The notes below the pieces were generated by a model. It worked only from the letters and a program-made list of their open reading frames with translations. It was not told where the DNA came from and ran no database searches. Positions 32,040-42,136 of a stretch of 64,000 nt of DNA are shown one piece after another (the stretch's first letter is position 1; every line of letters starts with the position of its first letter). The position numbers and the translations under genes were made by a program. Source of the stretch: Caenorhabditis remanei. Lineage: Eukaryota; Nematoda; Chromadorea; Rhabditida; Rhabditidae. The DNA is taken from contig NC_071332.1 of NCBI RefSeq assembly GCF_010183535.1, forward strand, positions 3,162,001 to 3,226,000, read 5' to 3'.

Positions 32040-32800
32040 GAAAGTGTCATTTTCAACTGCACGGTCTCCCACACTGGGAAAAAGAACTGCAAGAAACTTG
32101 AAGTCAATTTTTTGCACTGAAAATTTACTTTTTTTTAAAGATTTTCAGACGTCGCAATGGATGAAAAGAAATCCCTCCATTCATCAGAATTATAAAAAAC
32201 AAAATTCTCTGTCGAATGAGCTAAAAAACGGGAATATTGGTGAGACAGTAACTTTTTTGATACAGAAAAACGTATTTTCAGAAAAATGAGCTAAACTTTT
32301 TTGGCAGAAAACATTTTCGAATGAAAATTGCACATAATGCACATGAGGATGTTCTAAACTTGTCATTTTTCTGAAAATCTGTTTTTCTGTATCAAAAAAG
32401 TCATTTTCTCCCCAATCTTCAGGTGTTCTGGCTCATAAGATAGACAATTTTATATCCTACAATTCTGGTGGGGGGGACCTTTTTTTCCAGACTTGCAAAA
32501 TTCCGGGCCGGATTTGAATTTTTGAACTTTTTTCACTACAATTTTTTGTCCAAAAATTTATTTTCTGAAAATTTTTCATATTTTTCTTCAAGTATATTTT
32601 TCAACATCCTTTAAAACCTAGAAAGGCCCGGTCCGTTGCAAGTCTGTTTTTTTCATGCATTGCAACGACTGAAAATCTAAAAAACATAGTACATTTTCAG
32701 TGCAAAAAATGAAAGAATTGAATTAAAATGTGAGAAAATCGGCTTCACGTTTCTTGCAGTTCTTTTTCTCCCAGTCGGAGACCGTGAACTGAGAAAAGAT
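32040..32800. mobile_element. Palindromic element just upstream of copy F
   Basis: The outer arms (about 32054-32130 and 32690-32790) share AACTGC.CGGTCTCC, AAAAAGAACTGCAAGAAAC and TTTTTTGCACTGAAAAT as complements. Inner arms around 32240 and 32400 share TTTTTTGATACAGAAAAAC. A G-run occurs at 32472-32477. It separates the coding start of copy F from the upstream block conserved in other copies. Confidence 0.7.
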
Positions 32801-32884
32801 CAATAAACGAGGTGTAACGTAGAAAATGGGACATGAGGAGAGAAGAGCGAGAGCGACGCATTAAACACCTACAGTGACGGGGTA

Positions 32885-32920
32885 AGGCCGACCATCTGCT
32901 CCTTGTGACATCTACGAAGA
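32885..32920 (-). promoter_or_regulatory. Displaced conserved upstream block of copy F
   Basis: GACCATCTGCTCCTTGTGAC matches the upstream block of copies A, B and E but lies about 860 bp from the ATG instead of about 200, the palindromic element occupying the gap. Confidence 0.4.
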
Positions 32921-32999
32921 CCTCTCCTCTCAGAGAACGTTTTATTGATTTTATCCCGAACCGGGCCGGGCCTATTTCCATATTTTCACTGGCCGACCC

Positions 33000-33520
33000 G
33001 GGCGTCCTGGGTGAAGCGATTTTTTCCGAAAAACATTTTTTCAGCAGCACGTTCCGCCACACTGCGAAAATGAATTCTATTTTTTTATTTTTTTCCACTG
33101 AAAATTCAGTATTTCCAGGTTTTCAGAGTCACAATGGATGAAAAAAAGGTCCCATCCATCAAAAATGTGAAAAAAATTATATCCTCTTTATAATGAACCA
33201 AAAAACGTGAATTTTAGCCAGAAAATGGCTTTTTTGTACAGAAAACCCGATTTTCGGAAAAATGAGTATAACTTTTTTGGCGAAAAACATGTTCGAAAGA
33301 AAATTGCAGAAAATGTACTTGAAGATGATATGAAACTTTTTAAATTTTTGGGAAAATAATTATTGGCTGAATTAGCTGAAAATCACGCTTTTCTGAAAAT
33401 CAGTTTTTCTGTATCAATTTCTCACCAAAATTCACGTTTTTTGGTTCATCATATAGAGGATTTATTTTTTCACAGTTCTGATGGATGATATTTGAAAAAA
33501 AAAGAAGTTTTTGGGCACTT
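33000..33520. mobile_element. Second member of the palindromic family, diverged
   Basis: CGTTCCGCCACACTGCG, TTTTCAGAGTCACAATGGAT and GAAAAATGAG.ATAACTTTTTTGGC match parts of 32050-32300, and the right half (33370-33500) is a degraded complement. No clean ends. Confidence 0.55.
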
Positions 33521-33751
33521 TGAGCTATAATTTGAGCAAATTGACGATATCAAACAGTTCCACAATGAAATTAGTGATAAAACGTGCTAGTCAAAATCAA
33601 CAAATATGCAGTGAAAACTATCAATTTTACAAATTTTGATTTTGCAGCGATTTTTTTGATTCCTCACTAATTTTTTAGCGCCACAAAAGTATCTGACATT
33701 TTAGAAATTCCGGAACCAAAACCATTTTTTAAAATTACATTTAATTCCGCC

Positions 33752-34227
33752 GGCTCTATTCCAGATTAGATGTCCTTTAAAAACTCAAACGTCCCTTAAA
33801 ACACTTGAACGTCCTTTCGCACTCCAATTTTTTTAATACGTCCTTTCAAAAGTTCAGACGTCCCAAAAAACGTTTAAACGTCCCATAAAATGTTTAGACT
33901 CCCTTGAAGTCCCAAAATACAGTTCTGAAGATTTAGACGACCCAAAAATATTTAAACGTCCCTTGAACACTTTCAGGGGACTTTCAGCGATTTTTAGTGT
34001 TGAAGGGACGTCTAATTATTTAAAACCAAATTTTCGGACTTCAAGGGACGTCTCAATATTTAATGGGACGTCTAAACGCTTTTTGGGACGTCTAAATGTT
34101 TTTTGGGACGTTTAAACATTTTTGAACATATTTGTGATCCAAAAGGACGTTTAAATGTTTCAAAAGACGTCTAAGTGTTTTTTGGGACGTTCGAGTTTTC
34201 AAAGGACATCTAAACTGGAATAGAGCC
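33752..34227. mobile_element. Palindrome built from GGGACGTCTAAA repeats, 8-bp target site
   Basis: Ends GGCTCTATTCCAG...CTGGAATAGAGCC flanked by ATTCCGCC on both sides (33744-33751 and 34228-34235). The left half carries repeated AAACGTCCC-type motifs every 20-30 bp and the right half the same motif as GGGACGTCTAAA, so the whole is a palindrome of tandem units. Non-coding. Confidence 0.85.
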
Positions 34228-34333
34228 ATTCCGCCTTACACCTTTGGCATTGTTTTCATTCCGACGTCTTCCTTTATTTCAAAACCCGCATTCCCGCAAA
34301 CATCTTTAATTGTATCTTGATAATATTTCAGCC

Positions 34334-35908
34334 ATGACTTTGTTATACAACTGTACCTTTCGGAGTTGTAAAGCTGCTTCGAACGGATTCATACGACATT
34401 TGTTAATTGTCGTTTTATCCCTGATCTCTACCTGCATCTTTACTCCCAGAGGGCTCGTGAACGTTATTTTGTTCTTAACTTTTTTGTTTCTGGTATTGCA
34501 AGTTGTTCTGACCATCATGTCTCAGGAAGGTTATTTAAAGGACGGTGGGAAATGTTATAAGATTGGATATCTCGGAGTGTTGCTATGTGCGATAGCTCCC
34601 TATCTGGTTTTTGCCAAATATGGAATTGCATCTGAGGTTGGTACCCATTTTCAAGGAATTTGACTTATTCCAATCATTCCAGAACGCAGTATACGGTTTC
34701 TACATCTTTCATTTCAAGTCTCTCTTTCTTTATCTTTCATTTATGCTACCCAACACAGAACGCTTAGTTCTTGGTGTAGAAAGGGAACATGAAGACATTT
34801 CTGAGTATTTTCGCTCTAATCTACAATGGATTCTAATTATTTTCCTATCTTCTGTGTGGTATTTTAAAGTTTGGTTCAGTCCGTATCCGGTGGTATACTT
34901 GCAAATCATGCACACAGCGGTGCAAATCATTGTATTGTCAGATTTCTGGATTGTTTGGTTTGTCGAGCGGAATAAAAGAAAAGTGGAATTGGAGACGAAA
35001 AAGGAAGAAGAGAATTTCTGTTTTGAACAGGAGAAGAGCATTTTGAGGTTGGTGGACTATTAGCATGGATGTTGTAGATCAAAAGTGCCTTTTTGTTTTT
35101 GTAGTTGACAACTTTTTGATAGCTATTCACGTTTTTGAGATATGCGCAAAACATTGTAAACTTTGGTCGTTTTCAGTTGAAATTGGCCAACTTTAAGAGT
35201 GTGACACTGTAATACTGGCTGTACGAAGGTAGAGTTTTATTTTTGTCGTTGACAACTTTTTTGTACGGGCACTCTCTAGCAAGTTACGTATCGACAAAGT
35301 TATTCCTCCCTCTAATCAATCATCTCAGTGCGAAAGAGCGCAATTTTTAAGCTGTCGTCTTAAAATGACCATAACTTTCCAGAGTGTCCGCACAAAAACG
35401 TTGTCAGCTTCAAAAAAAAAGCTCTTATTTTGGTTTGTTCAATTCGGTAAAGACCTGCTTGGCCAAAGTTAACAACCTTTTGGATGGTACTGTAACCCGA
35501 CAAGCTTTTAACGGTCTTGCACCTTAGGCACCACCGGATGAGAGGAGGCGAGACGCAGAAAAGCCAACTCAATCTACCAGTAGATTTAGAGCAAAATCAT
35601 TTAACCTTTTTCAGATACAACAAATTAAAATGCAGCGTCTGCAAATCATTCTACCACGAATCAATTGAGAGAAGAACTCCACAAATGTTAGAATGCAGGC
35701 ACACGTTTTGTCAAGGATGCACAAAAAAGCTTAGCAAAAACTTGTATATAATCTGCCCCATATGTTGGGAAGACACTAACAGTGAGTTTGACATAAACTT
35801 TCTGAAAACTAGAAATCATTTTCAGTTGATGAATTAAAGAAAAACTACGCTCTACTCGGAATCATTCAAGAAATGAAGACGGTTCAACGGAGACGCAGTT
35901 TTTCATAG
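34334..35908 (+). CDS. Multi-pass membrane RING protein, copy G
   Basis: Exons 34334-34636, 34683-35047, 35615-35781 and 35826-35908 give 305 aa in phase. It begins MTLLYNCTFRSCK like copy F, has about six hydrophobic segments and a C3HC4 RING (CSVC, ECRH, TFC, QGC, CPIC). The linker is shorter, Lys/Glu-rich, and lacks the IIDSSDDE motif of the other members. Intron 2 is 567 bp and contains hairpin MITE sequence. The ATG follows ATTTCAGCC. Copies F and G are head to head, about 2.3 kb apart, with transposons between. Confidence 0.82.
35065..35492. mobile_element. MITE sequence in intron 2 of copy G (type-1 half plus type-2)
   Basis: 35065-35160 is one arm of the type-1 element (TTTTTGTAGTTGACAACTTT, TTTGAGATATGCGC). 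From about 35170 to GGTACTG at 35492 (TA follows) it is type-2, with inverted GTTGACAACTTTTTTGTACG/GTGTCCGCACAAAAACG arms. Confidence 0.65.
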
Positions 35909-35944
35909 GCTCAATTGTTTCGATTAACAATTTTTGCTAATACG

Positions 35945-36130
35945 GTTGTATCAATCAAATCGTGTTCTTCGATTTTGCAATTGACAATTTTTTGATAACT
36001 ATTCAGGCTTCTGAGATATACGCCTTTAAAGTTACGAGGAGAGAGACGCAGAGAAGCTAGATTGTCTGACTTCTCTGGGCTCTCTCTCTCTTTCTTTCTT
36101 TTTCTATCTATCTCTAATATATTCTCTAAA
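35945..36130. mobile_element. Type-1 MITE fragment after copy G
   Basis: One arm (GCAATTGACAATTTTTTGAT...GAGATATACGCCTTTAAAG) and the GAGACGCAGAGAAGCTAGA core hairpin; the other arm is missing. Followed by a TC-rich stretch to 36290. Confidence 0.65.
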
Positions 36131-36301
36131 CGGAAGCTATTCAATCTTTCTTCAGTTTTTGTTTCTCTTGATAGGCAATCGCGCTCCACCGAACCTCCGC
36201 AAGCGGTAGAGCGCGTTTCCCCCATTCCCTCATTGTACAATATTTGAAAATTTATTCAATATCTCTCTCTCTCTTTCATATTCCAAATAACATATTCATT
36301 T

Positions 36302-37460
36302 CTATCTAGTCTTCTGCTTCGTCGCCGTCTGTGCTCGAAGGGGCGGAGCTCTCGTCATCGGAGCAATCAGATGAGATTTCAGAACTTCCCACATATCGGT
36401 CCATGTCCAGATCTCTGCATCGTATGACACTTTGATGATGTGGAGTGTCGAGATGATCAACTCCTTCGCGTGATGCGGCTTACGGTAGCAGAAGAGAAGG
36501 ATTCGGTAGATTTTGACGAAGACGTCCGAGAGCACTTCGAACGCCGAGTGAAGGAAACGAACGATGATCATGAGCATGAACATTAACGCCGCCCACAGGA
36601 TATCGACTATGTCCTGAAATTTGTGTTAGTTGTGTAGATCAAAACTAGGGCTACATTTTTGTAGTTGACAACATTTTGATAGCTATTAACGCTATTGAGA
36701 TATACGTCTTTAAAGATCCGCAGACAGTTAGGCACTGTCGTGCCTTCTAAACTTTCAAGACGCATATCTCAAAAGCGTGAATAGCTATCAAAAAGTTGTC
36801 AATTGCAAAAATGATGATCTAGTTTTGATCTACGCAGCTACATTTATTTTAAAAATTTTTCACCGATTTTGGGATAGCGGCATTGCCTCAAAGTCAACCC
36901 AATTATTGAATTTTAGTGAAAATTGCCTTTTTTGAGAGCTTGCTACAGTGTAATTTTTGTACCATTTTCGAAAATTCTTCATGTTTTTTGTAGATCATAA
37001 ATTGAGCTTTATTTTTGTAGTTGACAATTTTTGTATATGCGCCTTTAAGAAGAGACGCAGACAGTTAGACACTCTCTCCTCTCTGCGTTTCCCCCTCTCT
37101 CGTCGTGTCGCCTACCAAACTTTAAACCTCAATATCTCAAAAGCGTGAATAGCTATCAAAAAGTTGTCAACTACAAAAATATAGCCCTATTTTTGATCTG
37201 CACAACCGTTTAAGATTCAAAAAATTTATTCTACGTTTTGACCCCAAAACACTGCTTCAAAGTTAACCTACCTTCACCCCAGTAGACTGCACCACTGGCT
37301 GAGCATTCCCATCGACGACGGCGGTCTTCATCTCGGTTTTGTTGCTCTTTTCAGATTTTGTAGTTTCAGTTTTTGGGATCGCAGTGCGTGTCGAACTGCT
37401 ATCCGCCTGGAAGGTGGGGGCGTGGTTAGAGCCAGTGGGGAAGGGGGCGGAGCTTACCAT
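36302..37460 (-). CDS. Small membrane protein I (paralogue of II)
   Basis: Exons 37458-37460 (ATG alone), 37272-37406 and 36302-36613 give 149 aa. The N-terminal half is hydrophilic and Ser/Thr/Lys-rich, starting ADSSSTRTAIPK. The C-terminal half has a hydrophobic stretch (ILWAALMFMLMIIVRFLHSA) and a conserved block FCYRKPHHAKELI...KVSYDAEIWTW. The gene at 38117-39362 has the same ATG-only first exon and matching motifs, so both are real members of a family that I do not recognise. The last exon fuses what are exons 3 and 4 in gene II. A single-pass or hairpin membrane protein is likely. Intron 2 (36614-37271) contains two type-1 MITEs. Confidence 0.75.
36630..36845. mobile_element. Type-1 hairpin MITE (gene I intron 2)
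   Basis: Complementary arms TGTAGATCAAAACTAGGGCT...GATATACGTCTTTAAAG and CTTTCAAGACGCATATCTC...GATCTACGCA; shortened core. Confidence 0.8.
36985..37205. mobile_element. Type-1 hairpin MITE (gene I intron 2, second)
   Basis: Arms TTTGTAGATCATAAATTGAG and AGCCCTATTTTTGATCTGCA with GAGACGCAGACAG/TCTCTGCGTTTC core. Confidence 0.8.
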
Positions 37461-38116
37461 TTTGGAAAAGTTCCGTCGAATTTCTCTGTGTCTAGTAAAA
37501 CTAAAATAATGAGTGATATTTTAGAAAAGAGAGATTTTAGGAATTGATAAAATCTTTGGAAGATATCTAGAACACGTGATTTTTCGGTGGTAAAAGTCCC
37601 AGTTGCATGTCACGCGAATTTTCGCTGCGTAGCGACTCATCGGAGATACGGAGTCGAAAATTAAAAAAAACGTTTTGGCGGAACCGTACAAAGTGGATGG
37701 AGCTAAAATCGTCTGAAACGAGCGGTATGGCATTCGAAAAAATTTGCTGCGTAGCGACTCTCTAGGCGATACGGAGTCTACAAGGAAAAACTGTTTGCGC
37801 CAAAATTGCGGAAATAGGCAAAGCCGATCCAATTATGAAATGGGCGCCACTCCGAATCACTTTTTGTGTTTTGGCTGCGTAGCGACTCAGGAAGATACGG
37901 AGCCACCTATCTCCTCAAGTAGTGCAGTAGAGCGCATTTGCAAACTTTTTTTTGCAAAACATGTGAATAGAGCCTTACTGCGTATCGCGCAGTCGCTGTA
38001 CATTCGCTGCGTAGCGACTCAAGAAGATACGGAGCTGAGGAAACGCGCGCTACTGAGAACCTCACTGCGTATCTTTTTGTCTATGTATTCACTGCGTAGC
38101 GACTCAACAAATTTAT

Positions 38117-39362
38117 TCAAGCCTCCTTCGGCTTCTGAGACATAGGAGTTATCAAATGCGCTCGAATCATTTCCCAAATTCCGCTCCACGACCATATTTC
38201 GGCGTCATACGAAACCTTGATCAAGTGCCACGTCGTCACAATCAATTCCTTCGCGTGTTGCGGCTTACGGTAGCAGAAATTGGCAATTCGATAGATTTGG
38301 ACGAAAAATATGGTGATTTTCTGCAATTTTTTAGTGGATTTTCGGGCAAAAATCGGCTATTTTTATGATTTTTACCTCAATAGCCAAACGAAGAAAGCGA
38401 GTAACGATAACCAGAAACGAGATGAGACTAATCCACAAATTTTCGATGACATCCTAAAAAAAATTGTTTGCTGAAAGTTTTTTTTTCTAAAAATTCCAAA
38501 ATTGTTACCTTAAACCCAGTCTCCCTTGGCGGTTTTCCAGATTTCTTGCTATTGAGCTCCGCGATAATTTCATCGGCATCTGGAGACGAGTCTTTCGGGA
38601 TTGCGGTTCGAGTTGAATTGGTTTTTGACTGGAAAAATTGAAAGCTCCGCCCCTTTTTGCAGTTTCGCTGCATAGCAACTCAGAACGATACGGAGCGGGC
38701 AGAAGCAGCGTGCGGCAAAACTGCAAAAGTGGGCGGAGCCTAACTTTTGATCACTGCGTTAAAATTTCTTGCCTAACGACTCAAAAGGATACGGAGCCAA
38801 AAGAGTCGGTGAAAGAACTGCAAAAAGTGGGCGGAGCCAAAATCATTTGAAACGGGCGCCTCAAACTTTGTTGCGTAGCGACTCAAAAAGATACGGAGCC
38901 ATACGAAGCCAGTCAAAAAAATGTGCGGCAAAACTGCTAAAGTGGGCGGAGCCTAATTTTAGAGCACTGCGTCAAACTTTGCTGCGTAGCGATTAAAAAT
39001 GATACTGAGCCAAACGAAGTCAGTCAAAAAAGCGTGCAGCGAAATTGCAAAATGTGGGCGGAGCCTAGCAGTAGGCACACAAATTAAATCTGATTGAATC
39101 CTGCTGTTTTGAGTCATAGTGAATTCGCTGCGTAGCGACTCAGAGCATGCGGCAAAACTGCAAAAAACGGGGGCGGAGCCTGATTCATCTGAAAACGAAA
39201 GGAACATTTTCGCTGCGTAGCGACTCAGAGTTACGATACGGAGCCTAATAGTAATAGAGCACGTCTGCACACTCCCTCAGAGGCAAATCCAAATGAGGCT
39301 CCGCCCATTTTTCGGCGCATACTTCTTGCGGTAAAGTGGGCGGAGCTGCAGACTCACCATTT
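38117..39362 (-). CDS. Small membrane protein II (paralogue of I)
   Basis: Exons 39360-39362 (ATG alone), 38509-38628, 38376-38453 and 38117-38320 give 134 aa with matching phases. N-terminus SKTNSTRTAIPK parallels ADSSSTRTAIPK of gene I. Exon 3 is hydrophobic (LWISLISFLVIVTRFLRLAI), and exon 4 carries IYRIANFCYRKPQHAKELIV and KVSYDAEIWSW. Intron 1 is 731 bp and full of the CTGCGTAGCGACTC repeat. The gene lies 375 bp downstream of the MARVEL gene stop and 657 bp upstream of gene I, all on the minus strand, which would be compatible with a nematode operon, though no such evidence beyond spacing is visible. Confidence 0.75.
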
Positions 39363-39736
39363 TTCTTTTTCTTTTCCCACCAAGTTTCCTGTCAGACCAA
39401 GTTAATGACGAGTTTCAGAATGTGCCGAAAATTTTTTTTTGTTGAAAAAATCATTTTTTCGAGGAAAAAAATTTAGAGCGTTCCTCCGGTGCCCTAGCCC
39501 CAAGTTCTCGCCAAACTTTTTTTTAATGAAAACCAATTTCAGACAAAAAATGTATACTAGAAAAAAAGCACTACCTGTGAGCAGAAAAAAAGAAAGAGGG
39601 GAGCTCAAAAAATCAAGTTTTTAAGTGAAAATACGATAATTTTTTTTGGCAAAAATCAATCAATAAAGGGGACTAGATAAGTACGGATCACAGTCACAAC
39701 GAAAAAAAAATGAAAGAAAAATGAAGAAATTGAGCT

Positions 39737-42132
39737 CTAAGCCTGCGAGTTTCCAGCCTCGACGACGGTCTTCGGCTCGTTCTCGCCTCGCCACGCCTTC
39801 AATTTGAAAATGGTGTCGATGGCGAAGAGGACGGTCAGGGCGACGCAAATGATCTGAAAAATGAATGTTCGAGAATGTTCGAGAACGTTCAAGAATGTTG
39901 GAGAATGTTTGAGAATGTTCAATAATGTTGGAGAATGTTCGAGAATGTTCAAGAATCTGAATAAAAGTCAGTCGGTAGCCTAGCAACTGACAACCCGGCC
40001 ATCGTTTAACAAGAAACGAAACAAAATTATACGGAGCCAAACGAAGCCGGTGAAAAAAAGCGTGCGGCAAAACTGCAAAAAGTGGGCGGAGCCTAGCTGT
40101 AGGTAGATTTGAGCCTTGAGTCGAACGAATTCGCTGCGTTGCGACTCAGTACGATACGGAACTGATATAAGGAGCATGCGGCAAAACAATTTGAATTTGC
40201 GTACTAATAGGCTCCGTATCGTTTTGAGTCGCAATGCAACGAAATCTAACGTCGACCTACTAGATGCTCTTTGTCAGTTTTCAGATGAATTAGGCTCCAT
40301 TCGCACTTTTTGCAGTTTTGCCGCTTTTGAGTCGCTACGCAGCGAATTCGTCATGACTCAAAACGGGATTCAATCAGATTCAATTACCTAACATTTCGGA
40401 GCATTCTGAATGTTCCGGAAGGTTTTCGCTGCGTAGCAACTCGATAAGATACGGAGCCTCCTACCTCCCCTGATGGTGCGGTAGAGCGCATTTGCAAAGA
40501 TGATCAGATTCAACTCTTTTTTGCAACCTCACTGCGTAATCTGGTCTGCGTATCCTGGTCTGCGTATTAACTGCGTAGCGACTCAACAAAATACGTAGTT
40601 AAAAAAGCATTTATGCAAGCCTCCTTTACTTTCTGAGATATCGGAACCTTCCCGAACATTCCCGAATATTCTTCAACATTCTAAAAAATCCTGTCAACTC
40701 ACAGCGGTCATGATAGCAGCTCCACGTCCGTCGGTTCCCCAGCTTGCGGATAAATGAACCATCAACCAGATCGAGATGAAATAGAGCAGACTGTTGAGTC
40801 CGTAGAAGAGGAGTTCCACGACAATCAGTCCCTCTCTAGTGGCCTCATCGTTCAGTGTCAAGTGTGGGAAGACGACGTATCCGAGGAGAAGACCGGTCAC
40901 AATCAGAAGGCATTCAAAGGAGATGTGCTCGGTCCACGCGGCAGTCGTTGTACGACGGTCAGAACAGATGGCCAGGATGAACGCGATTGAGGAGAGCGCC
41001 TGGAATTGGTGGAATTTAAATTTAAATATCTTTTTTTTAGTATGGTTGTATAGATCAAATCTAAAGCTACATATTTGTAGTTGACAACTTTTTGATAGCT
41101 CTTCCCACTTTTGAGATATCTGCCTTCAAAGTTAGGTTCTGGAGCGAGAAACGCAGACAGTCAGACACTCTCGCTTCTCTGCGTCTCTCTCTCGCCGCCT
41201 GTTTTATAAGGCGGATAACTCAAAACCCTGCAGAGCTAGAAAAAAGTTGTCAACTACATAAATACAGTCCTGGATTTGGTCTACATGGTCATTTTAGTTT
41301 CACAAAACTAGGAGAAATGCGGGAGGCGTGGCTTACAGGGTCGTTTTCAACTTTAAAAAAAAATTTCAATGGTTTTGTCTTTAATTATAAAATTTTGAGA
41401 TTCTAGTCTGATTATGCGCTCTAGTGACTATAAAAAGAGCTCAAAATTCACTGATTTTGAAAAAGTAACTTCATTTTTCAACTAGTCGGTACGGCGCCTC
41501 ATATTGACCAATTTTTTCAATTTCGCATTCGTTTTGTAGATCAAAACTAGTACTTTATTTTTGTAGTTGACAACTTTTTGATAGCTATTCACGCGCTCAA
41601 GATACGCCGCTTTGAAGTTAAGCACTGTGAGGAGAGACGCAGAGAAGCTAGAGTGTCTGACTGTCTGCGTCTCCCTCCCCCTTTCATTCTGGCAACTAAA
41701 CTTTAAAGCCGCGTATCTCAAAAACGTGAATAGCTATCAAAAATCTGTAAACTACAATAATGAAGCCCTAGTTTTGATCTACACAACCATTTTAATTTCA
41801 GAACTATCAAACTACAAGTTAGACCTAGAAAAAACTCACAATCTCAGCAATCTTCAACACTCCAGGAAGTGTTGCCAAGTATCCAGTGTTGAGTTGTCCC
41901 TGACGGTTGGTCGGGATGATTTTCACCTTATTAGCCATATGGAATTGAATCTTCTTCTTCTCCTGAAACACAATATTTAGTTTGGATAGTACCCTGTAGA
42001 GCCCCGCCCCCAAAAAATTTTAGTATCCGGAACCTTCTTGGGAGAAGCGTCAGGGCGGGTGATGTCATCCGAATGCGGTAAGTCCTTAGCGGGTCCCAGC
42101 TCGACAGTTGTACCCTCCTCGGTTCTCATCAT
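39737..42132 (-). CDS. MARVEL-like four-span membrane protein
   Basis: Exons 42034-42132 (of a splice segment starting 42136), 41840-41962, 40703-40999 and 39737-39853, 211 aa. The cytosolic N-terminus is followed by NTGYLATLPGVLKIAEI, typical of the first span of MARVEL/CMTM/plasmolipin proteins. The other three spans are near CLLIVTGLLLGYVVF, GLNSLLYFISIWLMV and IICVALTVLFAIDTIF. MARVEL proteins act in membrane apposition and vesicle traffic; assignment rests on span pattern and the loop order. The segment begins at TCCTTAG just before the ATG, consistent with trans-splicing. Exons at 49311-49389 and 47107-47219 upstream may be alternative 5' exons but their phase does not fit directly. The last intron holds a heat-shock-element-like array. 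Confidence 0.75.
39863..39958. repeat. 10-bp GAATGTTCGA tandem array (HSE-like)
   Basis: About nine and a half copies of a 10-bp unit, reading GAATGTTC/GAGAATGTTC in series. GAA and TTC alternate at 5-bp steps, which is the definition of a heat-shock-factor binding array. Lies in the last intron of the MARVEL-like gene. Looser GAAC/TTC motifs recur near 40405-40425 and 40645-40680. Confidence 0.85.
41046..41290. mobile_element. Type-1 hairpin MITE (MARVEL intron)
   Basis: TTTGTAGTTGACAACTTTTT and GAAAAAAGTTGTCAACTACA arms around an AACGCAGACAGTCAGACACT core; lies in the intron between the 41840 and 40999 exons. Confidence 0.8.
41532..41790. mobile_element. Type-1 hairpin MITE (MARVEL intron, second)
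   Basis: Well-preserved copy: TTTGTAGATCAAAACTAGTA at the left, CCTAGTTTTGATCTACACAA at the right, AGAGACGCAGAGAAGCTAGA core. Confidence 0.85.
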
Positions 42133-42136
42133 GATT

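Larger units (their letters stand above)
37610..40600. repeat. Dispersed CTGCGTAGCGACTC repeat cluster
   Basis: At least fifteen copies of a motif TTCGCTGCGTAGCGACTCA followed by GATACGGAGCC, often continuing GTGCGGCAAAACTGCAAAA and GTGGGCGGAGCC, at about 37618, 37747, 37872, 38008, 38092, 38667, 38872, 38982, 39129, 39214, 40133, 40427 and 40577 (plus sense) and 40210 and 40330 (reverse). Copies fall in introns and intergenic spaces of the two small membrane genes and the MARVEL gene, with one stray at about 46090. CGCTGCGTAGCG is itself nearly palindromic. Confidence 0.85.
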
